From RGIG9041 sp045541455 (GTDB lineage Bacteria; Bacillota; Clostridia; Oscillospirales; QAKW01): a DNA stretch of 28,302 nt. The notes beneath the pieces are model-generated. The model did no database searches. It saw only the letters and a list, made by a program, of their open reading frames with translations, and was not told the origin of the DNA. The DNA lies in contig JAZQJA010000003.1 in assembly GCA_045541455.1 (NCBI GenBank), forward strand, positions 1-28,302, given 5' to 3'. The translations under genes were made by a program, and so were the position numbers. This document shows positions 1 to 6,576 of this stretch, one piece after another. Within the stretch, counting starts at the first letter, position 1, and every line of letters begins with the position of its first letter.

Positions 1-3
1 TTT

Positions 4-40
4 GGGAGACTTCTCATAAGGAAGTCTCCCAGTTTTATTC
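4..40 (+). terminator. Rho-independent terminator-like hairpin of an upstream gene
   Basis: A perfect 10-bp stem (4-13 with 21-30) and a 7-nt loop are followed by AGTTTTATT. It probably ends transcription of a gene left of the window. The inner stem and loop also carry the left copy of the 13-bp inverted repeat (10-22), so the hairpin may instead be, or also be, the end of the adjacent cassette. Confidence 0.65.
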
Positions 41-204
41 GCCAAAGGCGAGTGATATTGCTTCGCAGTGATATTCGGCTAATGCCGAGTGATATTGTCC
101 TACGGACAGTTTTTAGGGCGAATAAAATATCACTACGACCAGAGGGAGTAATATCACTTTCACAAAGTGAAAATATCACTCTTTGCACAGCAAAGAATAT
201 CACT
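33..204. repeat. Array of seven 9-mers (AGTGATATT / AATATCACT) alternating with mini-hairpins
   Basis: AGTGATATT occurs at 51-59, 67-75 and 88-96. Its reverse complement AATATCACT occurs at 126-134, 150-158, 172-180 and 196-204. Between neighbours lie different short palindromes, such as CGGC-taat-GCCG (76-87), GTCC-tac-GGAC (97-107), TTCAC-aaa-GTGAA (159-171) and CTTTGC-aca-GCAAAG (181-195); the one at 135-149 is imperfect. An 11-bp inverted repeat (33-43 with 117-127) encloses the three forward copies. As RNA or extruded DNA, the two sets can pair with each other or each spacer can fold alone. The function is unknown. With the hairpins at 232-273, this fills the gene-free stretch before the methyltransferase. 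Confidence 0.8.
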
Positions 205-231
205 TATCTTTCTTGTTTGTTGTTAAAAGGG

Positions 232-273
232 TTTGGGTATCACCCAAAAAGAAGCATTTGTACATACAAATGC
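232..273 (+). other. Two consecutive hairpins in the methyltransferase leader
   Basis: TTTGGGT-atc-ACCCAAA (232-248, 7-bp stem) is followed closely by GCATTTGT-acat-ACAAATGC (254-273, 8-bp stem), just before the ribosome binding site at 291-298. Neither is followed by a T-run, so they do not look like terminators. They could stabilise the leader or control translation, or simply continue the palindrome-rich tract upstream. No leader peptide with a convincing ribosome binding site was identified. Confidence 0.6.
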
Positions 274-307
274 AATGCTGGTTCTATCCGGAAGGAGAGA
301 AATTTTT

Positions 308-901
308 GTGAATGTAATTGAGCATTATAATAAACTAATTGATGAAAATAATGACCCCGTATATGACCCTGAACCCTTGAAAGAATATATGAACAAGTGG
401 GACGGTCAGGTGTTTATTGATGCAATGAAACTTGACAAATCAAAAACTGTATTGGAAATCGGTGTTGGCACAGGTCGTCTTGCATTAAAAACAATACCAT
501 TATGCAAGGAATTCTTTGGCATTGATATATCACCAAAGACAATAGAAAGAGCCTCATATAACTTATCACAATATCAAAATATTGAGTTAATATGTGCTGA
601 TTTTATAACTTGTGATTTTAATACCACTTTTGATATTGTGTATTCTTCATTAACTTTTATGCACATACAGGAGAAGCAAGAATGTATCCATAAAATATAT
701 TCTTTGTTAAACCCAAAAGGGTATTTGATTTTGTCCATTGATAAAAATCAAAACGAGTATATAGATTATGGGGACAGAAAAATCAAGATATACCCCGATA
801 ACCCTGACAAAATAAAGGAATATTTTATAAATTCCGGTCTAACACTATTAGACTGTATAGAAACAGAACCTGCATATATTCTTATTGGTTTGAAAGTATA
901 G
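308..901 (+). CDS. Class I SAM-dependent methyltransferase, substrate unknown
   Basis: The product is a 197-residue soluble protein of the Rossmann-fold methyltransferase class. Motif I (VLEIGVGTGRLA, about residues 44-55) binds S-adenosylmethionine; an acidic residue ending the next strand (FFGIDIS) and the CADF segment match the usual later motifs, followed by FDIVYSSLTFMHI. The GTG at 308 is chosen because AGGAG at 293-297 lies 10 nt before it. An in-frame ATG at 233 would add 25 residues encoded within the hairpins and has no comparable site. The gene stands alone between a palindrome array and a terminator, within an inverted repeat. Its substrate cannot be read from the sequence: a small molecule is more likely than DNA, since no target-recognition region is present. 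The class call is secure. Confidence 0.85.
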   Translation: MNVIEHYNKLIDENNDPVYDPEPLKEYMNKWDGQVFIDAMKLDKSKTVLEIGVGTGRLALKTIPLCKEFFGIDISPKTIERASYNLSQYQNIELICADFITCDFNTTFDIVYSSLTFMHIQEKQECIHKIYSLLNPKGYLILSIDKNQNEYIDYGDRKIKIYPDNPDKIKEYFINSGLTLLDCIETEPAYILIGLKV

Positions 902-904
902 AAG

Positions 905-938
905 AAGCCGATAGATTCGTTTTTGAATCTATCGGCTT
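905..938 (+). terminator. Long hairpin after the methyltransferase gene
   Basis: A perfect 14-bp stem (905-918 with 925-938) with loop GTTTTT starts four bases after the methyltransferase stop. The T-run is weak (CTTTA), but stem strength and position suit a terminator. On the minus strand it could also serve the convergent regulator gene. Confidence 0.7.
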
Positions 939-975
939 TAAACATCCTTATGAGAAGCACCCTTTAGGCTGTTTT

Positions 976-1773
976 TTATTTTCTGTACTGTCCGGGTGTC
1001 AAACCGTTTTGCTGTTTAAAGCAACTTGAAAAATAGTGTTCATTTGTAAAACCAAGTTCTAAAGCAATATCGCGGATAGAAAGTTTTGTGTTTTTAAGTA
1101 GTTGTTTTGCTACTTGCATTTTTCGCTTTAACACATATTCATAAGGCGTCATATTAAAATTTTTCTTAAAAATGCGGATAGTTTGTGATTCCGAACGGTA
1201 AATTAGTGCGGATAAATCATCAATTTTTATAGGTTTATTGTAATTGGTATCAATATACTCTTTTAAAATCATAGCATCGTCAGAATGTTTTTGGTCATCT
1301 GTGTAAATGCAACCAGCCATTTCTTGTATAATTTGGTGTAAAATAATTGCATTTTGTGTTTCTATTGATTTTCTGTCCATTATACTGTTTGCATTTTTGT
1401 TAAATTCGTTAAATAAACTAAAAACTCTACAGTCTTTAAATATACGGTGTTCACTTATTCCGTATAATTCAACAAGACTATCAACAAGCTCACCGCGTAT
1501 GTTAAACCAAATTTTTGTCCATGGATCTTTTGCATCTGAATAGTAAAGGTGGTCGTCACCTGCCTTAAGGTAATAAACATCACCTGTGCTTGGATGTAAT
1601 TCTTTGTCTTTGGTAACAATTGTTCCGGTTCCCGATATTATGTATTCAAAGCAGTGTATTGGAGAATTTCCCCTTTTGATTTTATAACTGCCGTCACAAT
1701 ACGATGTACCGCATATATCAATAGAAAATATTTTGTTGTCACTTTTCGGAAAACTTTTTATTACTTCTCTCAT
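976..1773 (-). CDS. AraC-family transcriptional regulator with N-terminal cupin domain
   Basis: This 265-residue protein has the usual two-part AraC layout. The N-terminal half (about 1-140) is a cupin-like sensor with the segment GDVYYLKAGDDHLYYSD. The C-terminal part (about 165-265) has two helix-turn-helix units, IKIDDLSALIYRSESQTIRIFKK and then LSIRDIALELGFTNEHYFSSCFK, ending in the family signature GLTPGQYRK. It is divergent from a GH2 glycosidase gene and the starts are 93 bp apart, so it very probably controls that gene in response to a sugar. The shared dyad at 1809-1850 is the obvious binding site and covers the gene's own promoter, predicting autoregulation. The ribosome binding site is weak (AAGGTTGGA), which suggests low expression. 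The ligand is not known. Confidence 0.92.
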   Translation of the reverse strand: MREVIKSFPKSDNKIFSIDICGTSYCDGSYKIKRGNSPIHCFEYIISGTGTIVTKDKELHPSTGDVYYLKAGDDHLYYSDAKDPWTKIWFNIRGELVDSLVELYGISEHRIFKDCRVFSLFNEFNKNANSIMDRKSIETQNAIILHQIIQEMAGCIYTDDQKHSDDAMILKEYIDTNYNKPIKIDDLSALIYRSESQTIRIFKKNFNMTPYEYVLKRKMQVAKQLLKNTKLSIRDIALELGFTNEHYFSSCFKQQNGLTPGQYRK

Positions 1774-1808
1774 GCGTGTATTTCCAACCTTTTTGATTGT
1801 ATTTTGGC

Positions 1809-1850
1809 TTGATTTAAATTTATTATAGCACTATAATTGACTTAAATCAA
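1809..1850. promoter_or_regulatory. Symmetric overlapping divergent promoters and operator (regulator / GH2)
   Basis: On the plus strand, TTGATT (1809-1814), a 17-nt spacer and TATAAT (1832-1837) drive the GH2 gene. On the minus strand, TTGATT (1850-1845), a 17-nt spacer and TATAAT (1827-1822) drive the regulator gene. The two are related by a dyad centred between 1829 and 1830, with 9-bp arms TTGATTTAA / TTAAATCAA at 1809-1817 and 1842-1850. Predicted start points are near 1844 (plus) and 1815 (minus). RNA polymerase could hardly occupy both at once, so the two genes should compete unless a regulator decides. Confidence 0.8.
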
Positions 1851-1866
1851 TACGGAGGATAAAAAT

Positions 1867-3591
1867 ATGAAAAGAGTAGAGCATCCCAACCCTCAAAAGC
1901 GCCATTCCAGTTTTGTAAACCTTAACGGACAATGGGAATTTGAATATGATAATTGCTGTGTAGGTAAGGATAAAAAATACTTTGAACGCGAACATCTTGA
2001 TATGACAATAGAGGTTCCGTTTTGTCCTGAAAGCACTCTTTCAGGTATTGGTAATACCGATTTTATTAATGCCGTGTGGTATCGCCGCGACATTGACCTT
2101 GCAAGCGACGACCTTAAAGGCACTGTGCTCGTTACTTTTGGTGCGGTAGACTATAAAACTGAGGTTTATGTAAACGGCGTTCTTGCGTCAACACATATCG
2201 GCGGATATACCCCTTTTACTGTTGATATTACCCCATTTGCTAAAACCGGTAAAAACTCACTTTGCGTGTATGCACTTGACAATCAGCGTGATAATTTGCC
2301 TCGCGGTAAACAGTGTCCCATACTTCATTCCTGCCGTTGCGATTATACAAGAACAACTGGAATATGGCAGACAGTTTATATGGAAATACTGCCAAAAGAC
2401 TATATAAAAAACGTTCGCCTTACGCCCGATGTGGAAAATAGCACTGTTTTGGCTGAGGTTTTTACAGTCGGAGTCGGCACGATTTCTGCCGAGGTGTTTT
2501 ATAAAGGTAAAAAGGTAGGGGAATGTACCAAAAAAGCAAACTCATATAAAACAGATATGTGTATAAAACTTTCCGAAACTCATTTGTGGGAAGTTGGTCA
2601 CGGCAGACTGTATGATATTATATTTAAATTAGGAAATGATACTTTCCATAGTTACTTTGGTTTGCGTTGTGTGAAAATTGAAGGAAAGAAGTTTTTAATT
2701 AATAATAAGAGCGTTTTTCAACGTCTTGTTCTTGACCAAGGTTTTTATGAAGACGGTATTTACACAGCACCCAATAAAGAAGCGCTGGAAAAAGATGTTT
2801 TGTTAGGTCAATCACTCGGCTTTAATGGTGCTCGTCCCCATATGAAAGTGTTTGAACCGCTTTATCTGTATTATTGTGATAAGCATGGGTACATAACATG
2901 GGGTGAATTTCCTTGCTGGGGCTTGAATTACCATACCCACTCAACTCTTAATATTACTTTACCTCAATGGCTTGAACAAATAGACCGCGACTATTCACAT
3001 CCGTCAATTGTTGGTTGGTGCCCGTTTAACGAAACCAAAATAAGTCAACAAGAACCTGCTGAAATGGCGGTACACGATTCAATTCTTTCAAATGTATATC
3101 TTGTAACAAAAGCGCTTGATACAACGCGTCCATGTATCGATTCGAGCGGGTATGTTCATCAAGATAATAACGATATATTTGATATTCATTATTATAAACA
3201 ATCTTCAGATGAAGTAAAGGCTATTTGTGATGAACTGTCAACAGGTGTAACTCCGTATTCAAAAGAGTTATTAAGGGTGACAAGAGGCAGAATTTATAAT
3301 GGAACATTGCCGCTGTTTTTAAGTGAATTCGGCGGTGCACGTTGGTCAGATAAAAAGTATGATAGCTGGGGATACGGTGAAGATCCAAAAACTGAGCAGG
3401 AGTTTTTAACACGTTATAACGACCTGTGTTCTGTTATTATGGATAATCCCGATTTCTTTGGGTTTTGTTATACTCAGCTTTATGATATCGAACAAGAACA
3501 AAACGGTCTTTGCTATTATAATAGAACACCTAAGTTTGATATTGCGCTTTTAAAAGCAGCTATTAATCGATCTGCAGAAATTGAAAAATAA
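1867..3591 (+). CDS. Glycoside hydrolase family 2 enzyme (beta-galactosidase/beta-glucuronidase-like)
   Basis: This 574-residue enzyme has the three GH2 core parts. About 1-175 is a jelly-roll sugar-binding domain (NLNGQWEFEYD; VWYRRDI; FGAVDYKTEVYVNG; GGYTPFTVDIT), about 180-270 is an Ig-like domain, and about 275-574 is a TIM barrel. The acid/base is likely Glu389 in GWCPFNET and the nucleophile Glu487 in LFLSEFGG, both expected for retaining GH2 enzymes. There is no signal peptide, so it probably acts in the cytoplasm on an imported glycoside or oligosaccharide. No transporter gene is adjacent. SD GGAGG at 1854-1858 precedes the ATG. It is transcribed from the dyad promoter shared with the AraC-type regulator. 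The exact sugar (galactoside, glucuronide or mannoside) cannot be decided by eye. No clear terminator follows, so some read-through into groES is possible. Confidence 0.9.
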   Translation: MKRVEHPNPQKRHSSFVNLNGQWEFEYDNCCVGKDKKYFEREHLDMTIEVPFCPESTLSGIGNTDFINAVWYRRDIDLASDDLKGTVLVTFGAVDYKTEVYVNGVLASTHIGGYTPFTVDITPFAKTGKNSLCVYALDNQRDNLPRGKQCPILHSCRCDYTRTTGIWQTVYMEILPKDYIKNVRLTPDVENSTVLAEVFTVGVGTISAEVFYKGKKVGECTKKANSYKTDMCIKLSETHLWEVGHGRLYDIIFKLGNDTFHSYFGLRCVKIEGKKFLINNKSVFQRLVLDQGFYEDGIYTAPNKEALEKDVLLGQSLGFNGARPHMKVFEPLYLYYCDKHGYITWGEFPCWGLNYHTHSTLNITLPQWLEQIDRDYSHPSIVGWCPFNETKISQQEPAEMAVHDSILSNVYLVTKALDTTRPCIDSSGYVHQDNNDIFDIHYYKQSSDEVKAICDELSTGVTPYSKELLRVTRGRIYNGTLPLFLSEFGGARWSDKKYDSWGYGEDPKTEQEFLTRYNDLCSVIMDNPDFFGFCYTQLYDIEQEQNGLCYYNRTPKFDIALLKAAINRSAEIEK

Positions 3592-3614
3592 TTAAAAATT
3601 TTTCCAAAAAACTA

Positions 3615-3642
3615 TTGCAAAAATAAGAATTTATGGTATTAT
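3615..3642 (+). promoter_or_regulatory. SigA-type promoter of groES-groEL
   Basis: TTGCAA (3615-3620), a 16-nt spacer and TATTAT (3637-3642) lie immediately upstream of the CIRCE operator, which starts at 3646 and would cover the transcription start. This is the usual arrangement for HrcA-repressed groESL operons. Confidence 0.7.
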
Positions 3643-3645
3643 ATA

Positions 3646-3672
3646 TTAGCACTCTAAATCGTAGAGTGCTAA
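3646..3672 (+). promoter_or_regulatory. CIRCE operator (HrcA binding site)
   Basis: TTAGCACTC (3646-3654), nine spacer bases, then GAGTGCTAA (3664-3672): an exact match to the CIRCE consensus with its 9-nt spacer. HrcA, not encoded in this window, should bind here and repress groESL until heat or misfolded protein titrates GroEL. The site lies in the 5' leader, 27 bp before groES. Confidence 0.97.
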
Positions 3673-3699
3673 TATCGTTGTTTCAGGAGGAAAATAAAT

Positions 3700-3984
3700 A
3701 TGAAACTTAACCCGCTCGCAGACAGAGTAGTCATTAAAATGGTAGAGGCGGAAGAAACGACAAAAAGCGGAATTATACTTACAGCCGCAGCACAAGAAAA
3801 GCCTCAAATTGCAGAAGTTGTAGAGGTAGGCCCCGGTGGTTTTATTGACGGTGTTGAGGTTGAAATGACCGTTGAACCCGGAGATAAGGTTGTTACCAAC
3901 AAATATAGCGGCACCGAAATAAAAATAGACGGTGTTGAATATGTAATAGTTAAGCAAAGCGATATTCTCGCAATAGTTGAATAA
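3700..3984 (+). CDS. groES: Co-chaperonin GroES
   Basis: This 94-residue protein is the heptameric lid of the GroEL chamber in the cytoplasm. It begins MKLNPLADRVVIKMVEAEE and has the mobile loop around residues 17-35 (ETTKSGIILTAAAQEKPQ), which contacts GroEL, plus the glycine-rich roof segment GPGG. Its length is standard (94-97). SD CAGGAGG at 3685-3691 precedes the ATG. It is the first gene of a two-gene operon, with groEL starting 13 bp after its stop. Regulation is by the CIRCE/HrcA site just upstream. Nothing is unusual; identification is secure. Confidence 0.98.
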   Translation: MKLNPLADRVVIKMVEAEETTKSGIILTAAAQEKPQIAEVVEVGPGGFIDGVEVEMTVEPGDKVVTNKYSGTEIKIDGVEYVIVKQSDILAIVE

Positions 3985-3997
3985 GGAGTGATTTTCA

Positions 3998-5635
3998 ATG
4001 GCTAAACAAATTATTTATGGCGAAGACGCTAGAAAAGCGCTTCAGGCAGGTGTTGATAAACTTGCAAATACAGTTAAAATAACACTTGGTCCTAAGGGCA
4101 GAAATGTAGTTCTTGACAAAAAATATGGTACACCGCTTATTACAAATGACGGTGTTACAATAGCTAAAGATATAGAACTTGAAGATGCTTTTGAAAATAT
4201 GGGTGCACAGCTTGTTAAAGAGGTTTCAACCAAAACAAATGATACAGCAGGTGATGGAACGACAACTGCAACTCTTCTTGCGCAGGCACTTATCCGTGAG
4301 GGTATGAAAAATGTTACTGCTGGTGCAAATCCGATGGTTCTTCGCCGCGGTATCCAAAAAGCAGTTGATAAGACTGTAGAGGTTGTTATTGCAAACTCAC
4401 AAAAAATCACAGGTACAGAGGATATTGCAAGGGTTGCAACTGTATCCTCGGGTGACGAAAACGTGGGTAAACTTATTGCAGATGCTATGGAAAAAGTTAA
4501 AACTGACGGCGTTATCACTGTTGAAGAGTCAAAAACAGCCGAAACTTATTGTGATGTTGTTGAGGGTATGCAGTTTGACCGCGGTTATATAACACCTTAT
4601 ATGGTAACAGATACTGATAAGATGGAAGCGGTTGTTGACGAAGCATTCCTTCTTATTACAGATAAAAAGATTTCAAATATCCAAGAAATCCTTCCTGTTT
4701 TAGAGCAGATTGTTCAGGCTGGTAAAAAACTTGTAATTATTGCAGAGGATATTGAGGGCGAGGCTCTTGCTACTCTTATCGTAAATAAAATTCGTGGCAC
4801 ATTCTCATGTGTTGCAGTTAAAGCCCCCGGCTTTGGTGACAGACGCAAAGAAATGCTCCAGGATATTGCAATTCTTACCGGAGGTCAGGTTATTTCTGAA
4901 GAAATCGGTCTTGACCTTAAAGAAGCAACAATTGATATGCTTGGCCGCGCAAGTCAGGTTAAGGTTACAAAAGAAAATACAATTATTGTGGGTGGTGCAG
5001 GTGACAGTGAAAATATTAAAGCAAGAGTAAGTCAAATTCGCACAACTCTCGAAAATACAACATCAGACTTTGACAGAGAAAAACTTGAAGAACGTCTTGC
5101 AAAACTTGCAGGCGGTGTGGCTGTTGTTAAAGTTGGTGCTGCTACTGAAACAGAAATGAAAGAGAAAAAATTACGCGTCGAAGACGCTTTAGCAGCAACA
5201 AAAGCCGCAGTAGAAGAGGGCATTGTTGCAGGCGGCGGTACTGCTTATATCAAGGCTATTCCCGAAATCAAAAAACTTTATAACGCGGCTGACGGTGACG
5301 AGAAGACAGGTATTGCTATTGTAATGCGTGCTCTTGAAGAGCCTGTTCGTCAGATTGCTGTAAACAGTGGTCTAGAAGGTTCTGTTATTCTTGATAACAT
5401 TTTAAGAAGTAAAAAAGCAGAATACGGCTTTGATGCATACAATGAAAAATATTGTGATATGTTTGAAGCAGGTATTGTTGATCCTACTAAGGTAACACGC
5501 TCTGCTCTTCAAAACGCAGCATCAGTTGCATCAACGGTTCTTACAACCGAAAGCCTTGTGGCAGATATTAAAGATCCCGCAGCAGAGGCTGCACAAAACG
5601 CTGCTATGAATCAAATGGGCGGCGGAATGTATTAA
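3998..5635 (+). CDS. groEL: Chaperonin GroEL (60 kDa)
   Basis: This 545-residue chaperonin folds proteins in an ATP-driven double ring with GroES. Family motifs are in order: ITLGPKGRNVVLDKKYG, the nucleotide-binding loop NDTAGDGTTTATLLAQ (with the catalytic Asp of DGTTT near residue 87), the apical domain (IAEDIEGEALATLIVNKIRG, KAPGFGDRRK) and the equatorial return GGVAVVKVGAATE and GGGTA. The C-terminal tail is short, ending NQMGGGMY rather than in a long GGM repeat. Length is normal. SD AAGGAGTG precedes the ATG. It is cotranscribed with groES under CIRCE control, and a strong hairpin terminator follows within 20 bp. Confidence 0.99.
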   Translation: MAKQIIYGEDARKALQAGVDKLANTVKITLGPKGRNVVLDKKYGTPLITNDGVTIAKDIELEDAFENMGAQLVKEVSTKTNDTAGDGTTTATLLAQALIREGMKNVTAGANPMVLRRGIQKAVDKTVEVVIANSQKITGTEDIARVATVSSGDENVGKLIADAMEKVKTDGVITVEESKTAETYCDVVEGMQFDRGYITPYMVTDTDKMEAVVDEAFLLITDKKISNIQEILPVLEQIVQAGKKLVIIAEDIEGEALATLIVNKIRGTFSCVAVKAPGFGDRRKEMLQDIAILTGGQVISEEIGLDLKEATIDMLGRASQVKVTKENTIIVGGAGDSENIKARVSQIRTTLENTTSDFDREKLEERLAKLAGGVAVVKVGAATETEMKEKKLRVEDALAATKAAVEEGIVAGGGTAYIKAIPEIKKLYNAADGDEKTGIAIVMRALEEPVRQIAVNSGLEGSVILDNILRSKKAEYGFDAYNEKYCDMFEAGIVDPTKVTRSALQNAASVASTVLTTESLVADIKDPAAEAAQNAAMNQMGGGMY

Positions 5636-5647
5636 TTTTTTAAAAAT

Positions 5648-5690
5648 AAAAGGTTGAATCTCAATAAATGAGATTCAGCCTTTTTGTTTT
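5648..5690 (+). terminator. Terminator after groEL
   Basis: A 12-bp stem (5651-5662 with 5670-5681, one G-U pair) with a 7-nt loop is followed by TTTTGTTTT. It lies just past the groEL stop and ends the groESL operon. Confidence 0.92.
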
Positions 5691-5759
5691 TAAAATAAGA
5701 ATATTTTTTAAAGTAAACTTGTATATATTAATAAAGCTAATAAAAGGAGACTTTAAAAA

Positions 5760-6551
5760 ATGAAAATCAGATTTCTTATATGCTTTTTAATATGCTCACT
5801 TGCCCTTGTGTCATGTAATAAACCAAATAATGCAAATTCATCTAAGCCTGATGAAACTATTTATGATACACCTGATATTTCAGGTTCTAACGTTGTTTAT
5901 GTAAAAACGAATAGTGGATATATTCCTATTTGCTATCTCAAAAGCAGTAACTTAATGCTTGAGGAGGAAAATTACTATTACGATTTGCAAAACATTGTTA
6001 AAAACGATGATACCTTGAATAAAAAAAGTTATACTTCTTTTGATATTTATGGTTCAAACCTTGGTAAAACAGACTATGATACTCTTGAAAAAGACAAGTC
6101 CGACCCATTTTCAAAACTATTTACAAGTGCGAATTGGAAACTGTGCCCATCAATATCCATAAACGACTATAACTCTAAAAAACACGCAGATAACAGCTAT
6201 AAACAGTTTATTTTTGACAGTTTTTCAGAAAATTTTAGCACGCTTGAAGATGTAACAATAACTCAAATTAAGCATTTTGACCTAGATGGTGACGGCAGTA
6301 ACGAAGCGGTAGTGACTGCAAAGGGTAAAGATTTTACAATAGTGGCGTTACTTTCACAATCACTCGGAAATAAAATATTAACTTCGGCATTTAACGATAC
6401 TTCATTTTCCGCAGAAACCTATTTTATCGACTATAATGCCGACGGCAAATTTGCACTTTTTGTTATGAGTGGAAACTCCTTTAAAAAGATTACAGCATAT
6501 AAGGATTGTTCGGTTACTTATGACTATACAGTATATTTACCTTTACAATAA
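5760..6551 (+). CDS. Lipoprotein of unknown function with two calcium-loop-like motifs
   Basis: This 263-residue protein begins with a lipoprotein signal peptide: basic MKIR, a hydrophobic stretch, and lipobox LVSC with Cys19 as the lipidated residue. It is thus exported and anchored to the outer face of the membrane, with a Ser/Asn/Pro linker next. Two segments resemble DxDxDG calcium loops: D174-L-D-G-D-G followed by SNEAVV, and D224-Y-N-A-D-G followed by KFALFV. Their context (acidic loop, then a small beta hairpin) is typical of FG-GAP/VCBS-type repeats in surface proteins. No enzyme motif is visible. SD AAAAGGAGA precedes the ATG. It appears monocistronic, between the groEL terminator and a shared convergent terminator. 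I do not recognise a named family. Confidence 0.85.
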   Translation: MKIRFLICFLICSLALVSCNKPNNANSSKPDETIYDTPDISGSNVVYVKTNSGYIPICYLKSSNLMLEEENYYYDLQNIVKNDDTLNKKSYTSFDIYGSNLGKTDYDTLEKDKSDPFSKLFTSANWKLCPSISINDYNSKKHADNSYKQFIFDSFSENFSTLEDVTITQIKHFDLDGDGSNEAVVTAKGKDFTIVALLSQSLGNKILTSAFNDTSFSAETYFIDYNADGKFALFVMSGNSFKKITAYKDCSVTYDYTVYLPLQ

Positions 6552-6576
6552 AAAAAGGACCAAAAGGTCCTTTTTT
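6550..6576. terminator. Bidirectional terminator shared by the lipoprotein and phosphofructokinase genes
   Basis: A run of A, GGACC, loop AAAA, GGTCC and a run of T form an 11-bp stem (6551-6561 with 6566-6576). It has a T-run on both strands. Part of each gene's stop codon lies in the stem, so two converging genes share one very compact terminator. Confidence 0.93.

Larger units (their letters stand above)
10..957. mobile_element. Putative methyltransferase cassette bracketed by a 13-bp inverted repeat
   Basis: The sequence CTTCTCATAAGGA at 10-22 recurs in inverted orientation at 945-957 (TCCTTATGAGAAG); two of the next three inward bases also pair. Between the copies lie the hairpin array, one methyltransferase gene and its hairpin terminator, with no transposase. 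This geometry resembles a non-autonomous element with cargo. A caveat is that the left copy sits in a terminator loop, so the repeats could instead be a terminator sequence used repeatedly in this genome. No target-site duplication can be called: the flanks do not show an obvious matching direct repeat. Confidence 0.4.

Noticed and set aside
33..204. CRISPR array
   Set aside because: Repeats are only 9 bp, occur in both orientations, and the spacers are 7-15 bp palindromes of uneven length; no cas genes are present.
233..307. Earlier ATG start of the methyltransferase
   Set aside because: It lies inside a hairpin, has no SD sequence, and adds residues unlike the family; the GTG at 308 has a good SD.
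52..321. 89-codon open frame through the hairpin array
   Set aside because: It is built from the repeats, has no ribosome binding site, and overlaps the better supported methyltransferase start.
3592..3614. Terminator between the GH2 gene and groES
   Set aside because: Only AT-rich sequence without a GC stem is present, so no terminator is called.
4042..4518. 158-codon antisense frame inside groEL
   Set aside because: It is low-complexity Ser/Ala/Val output of the groEL reverse strand, with no start signal of its own.
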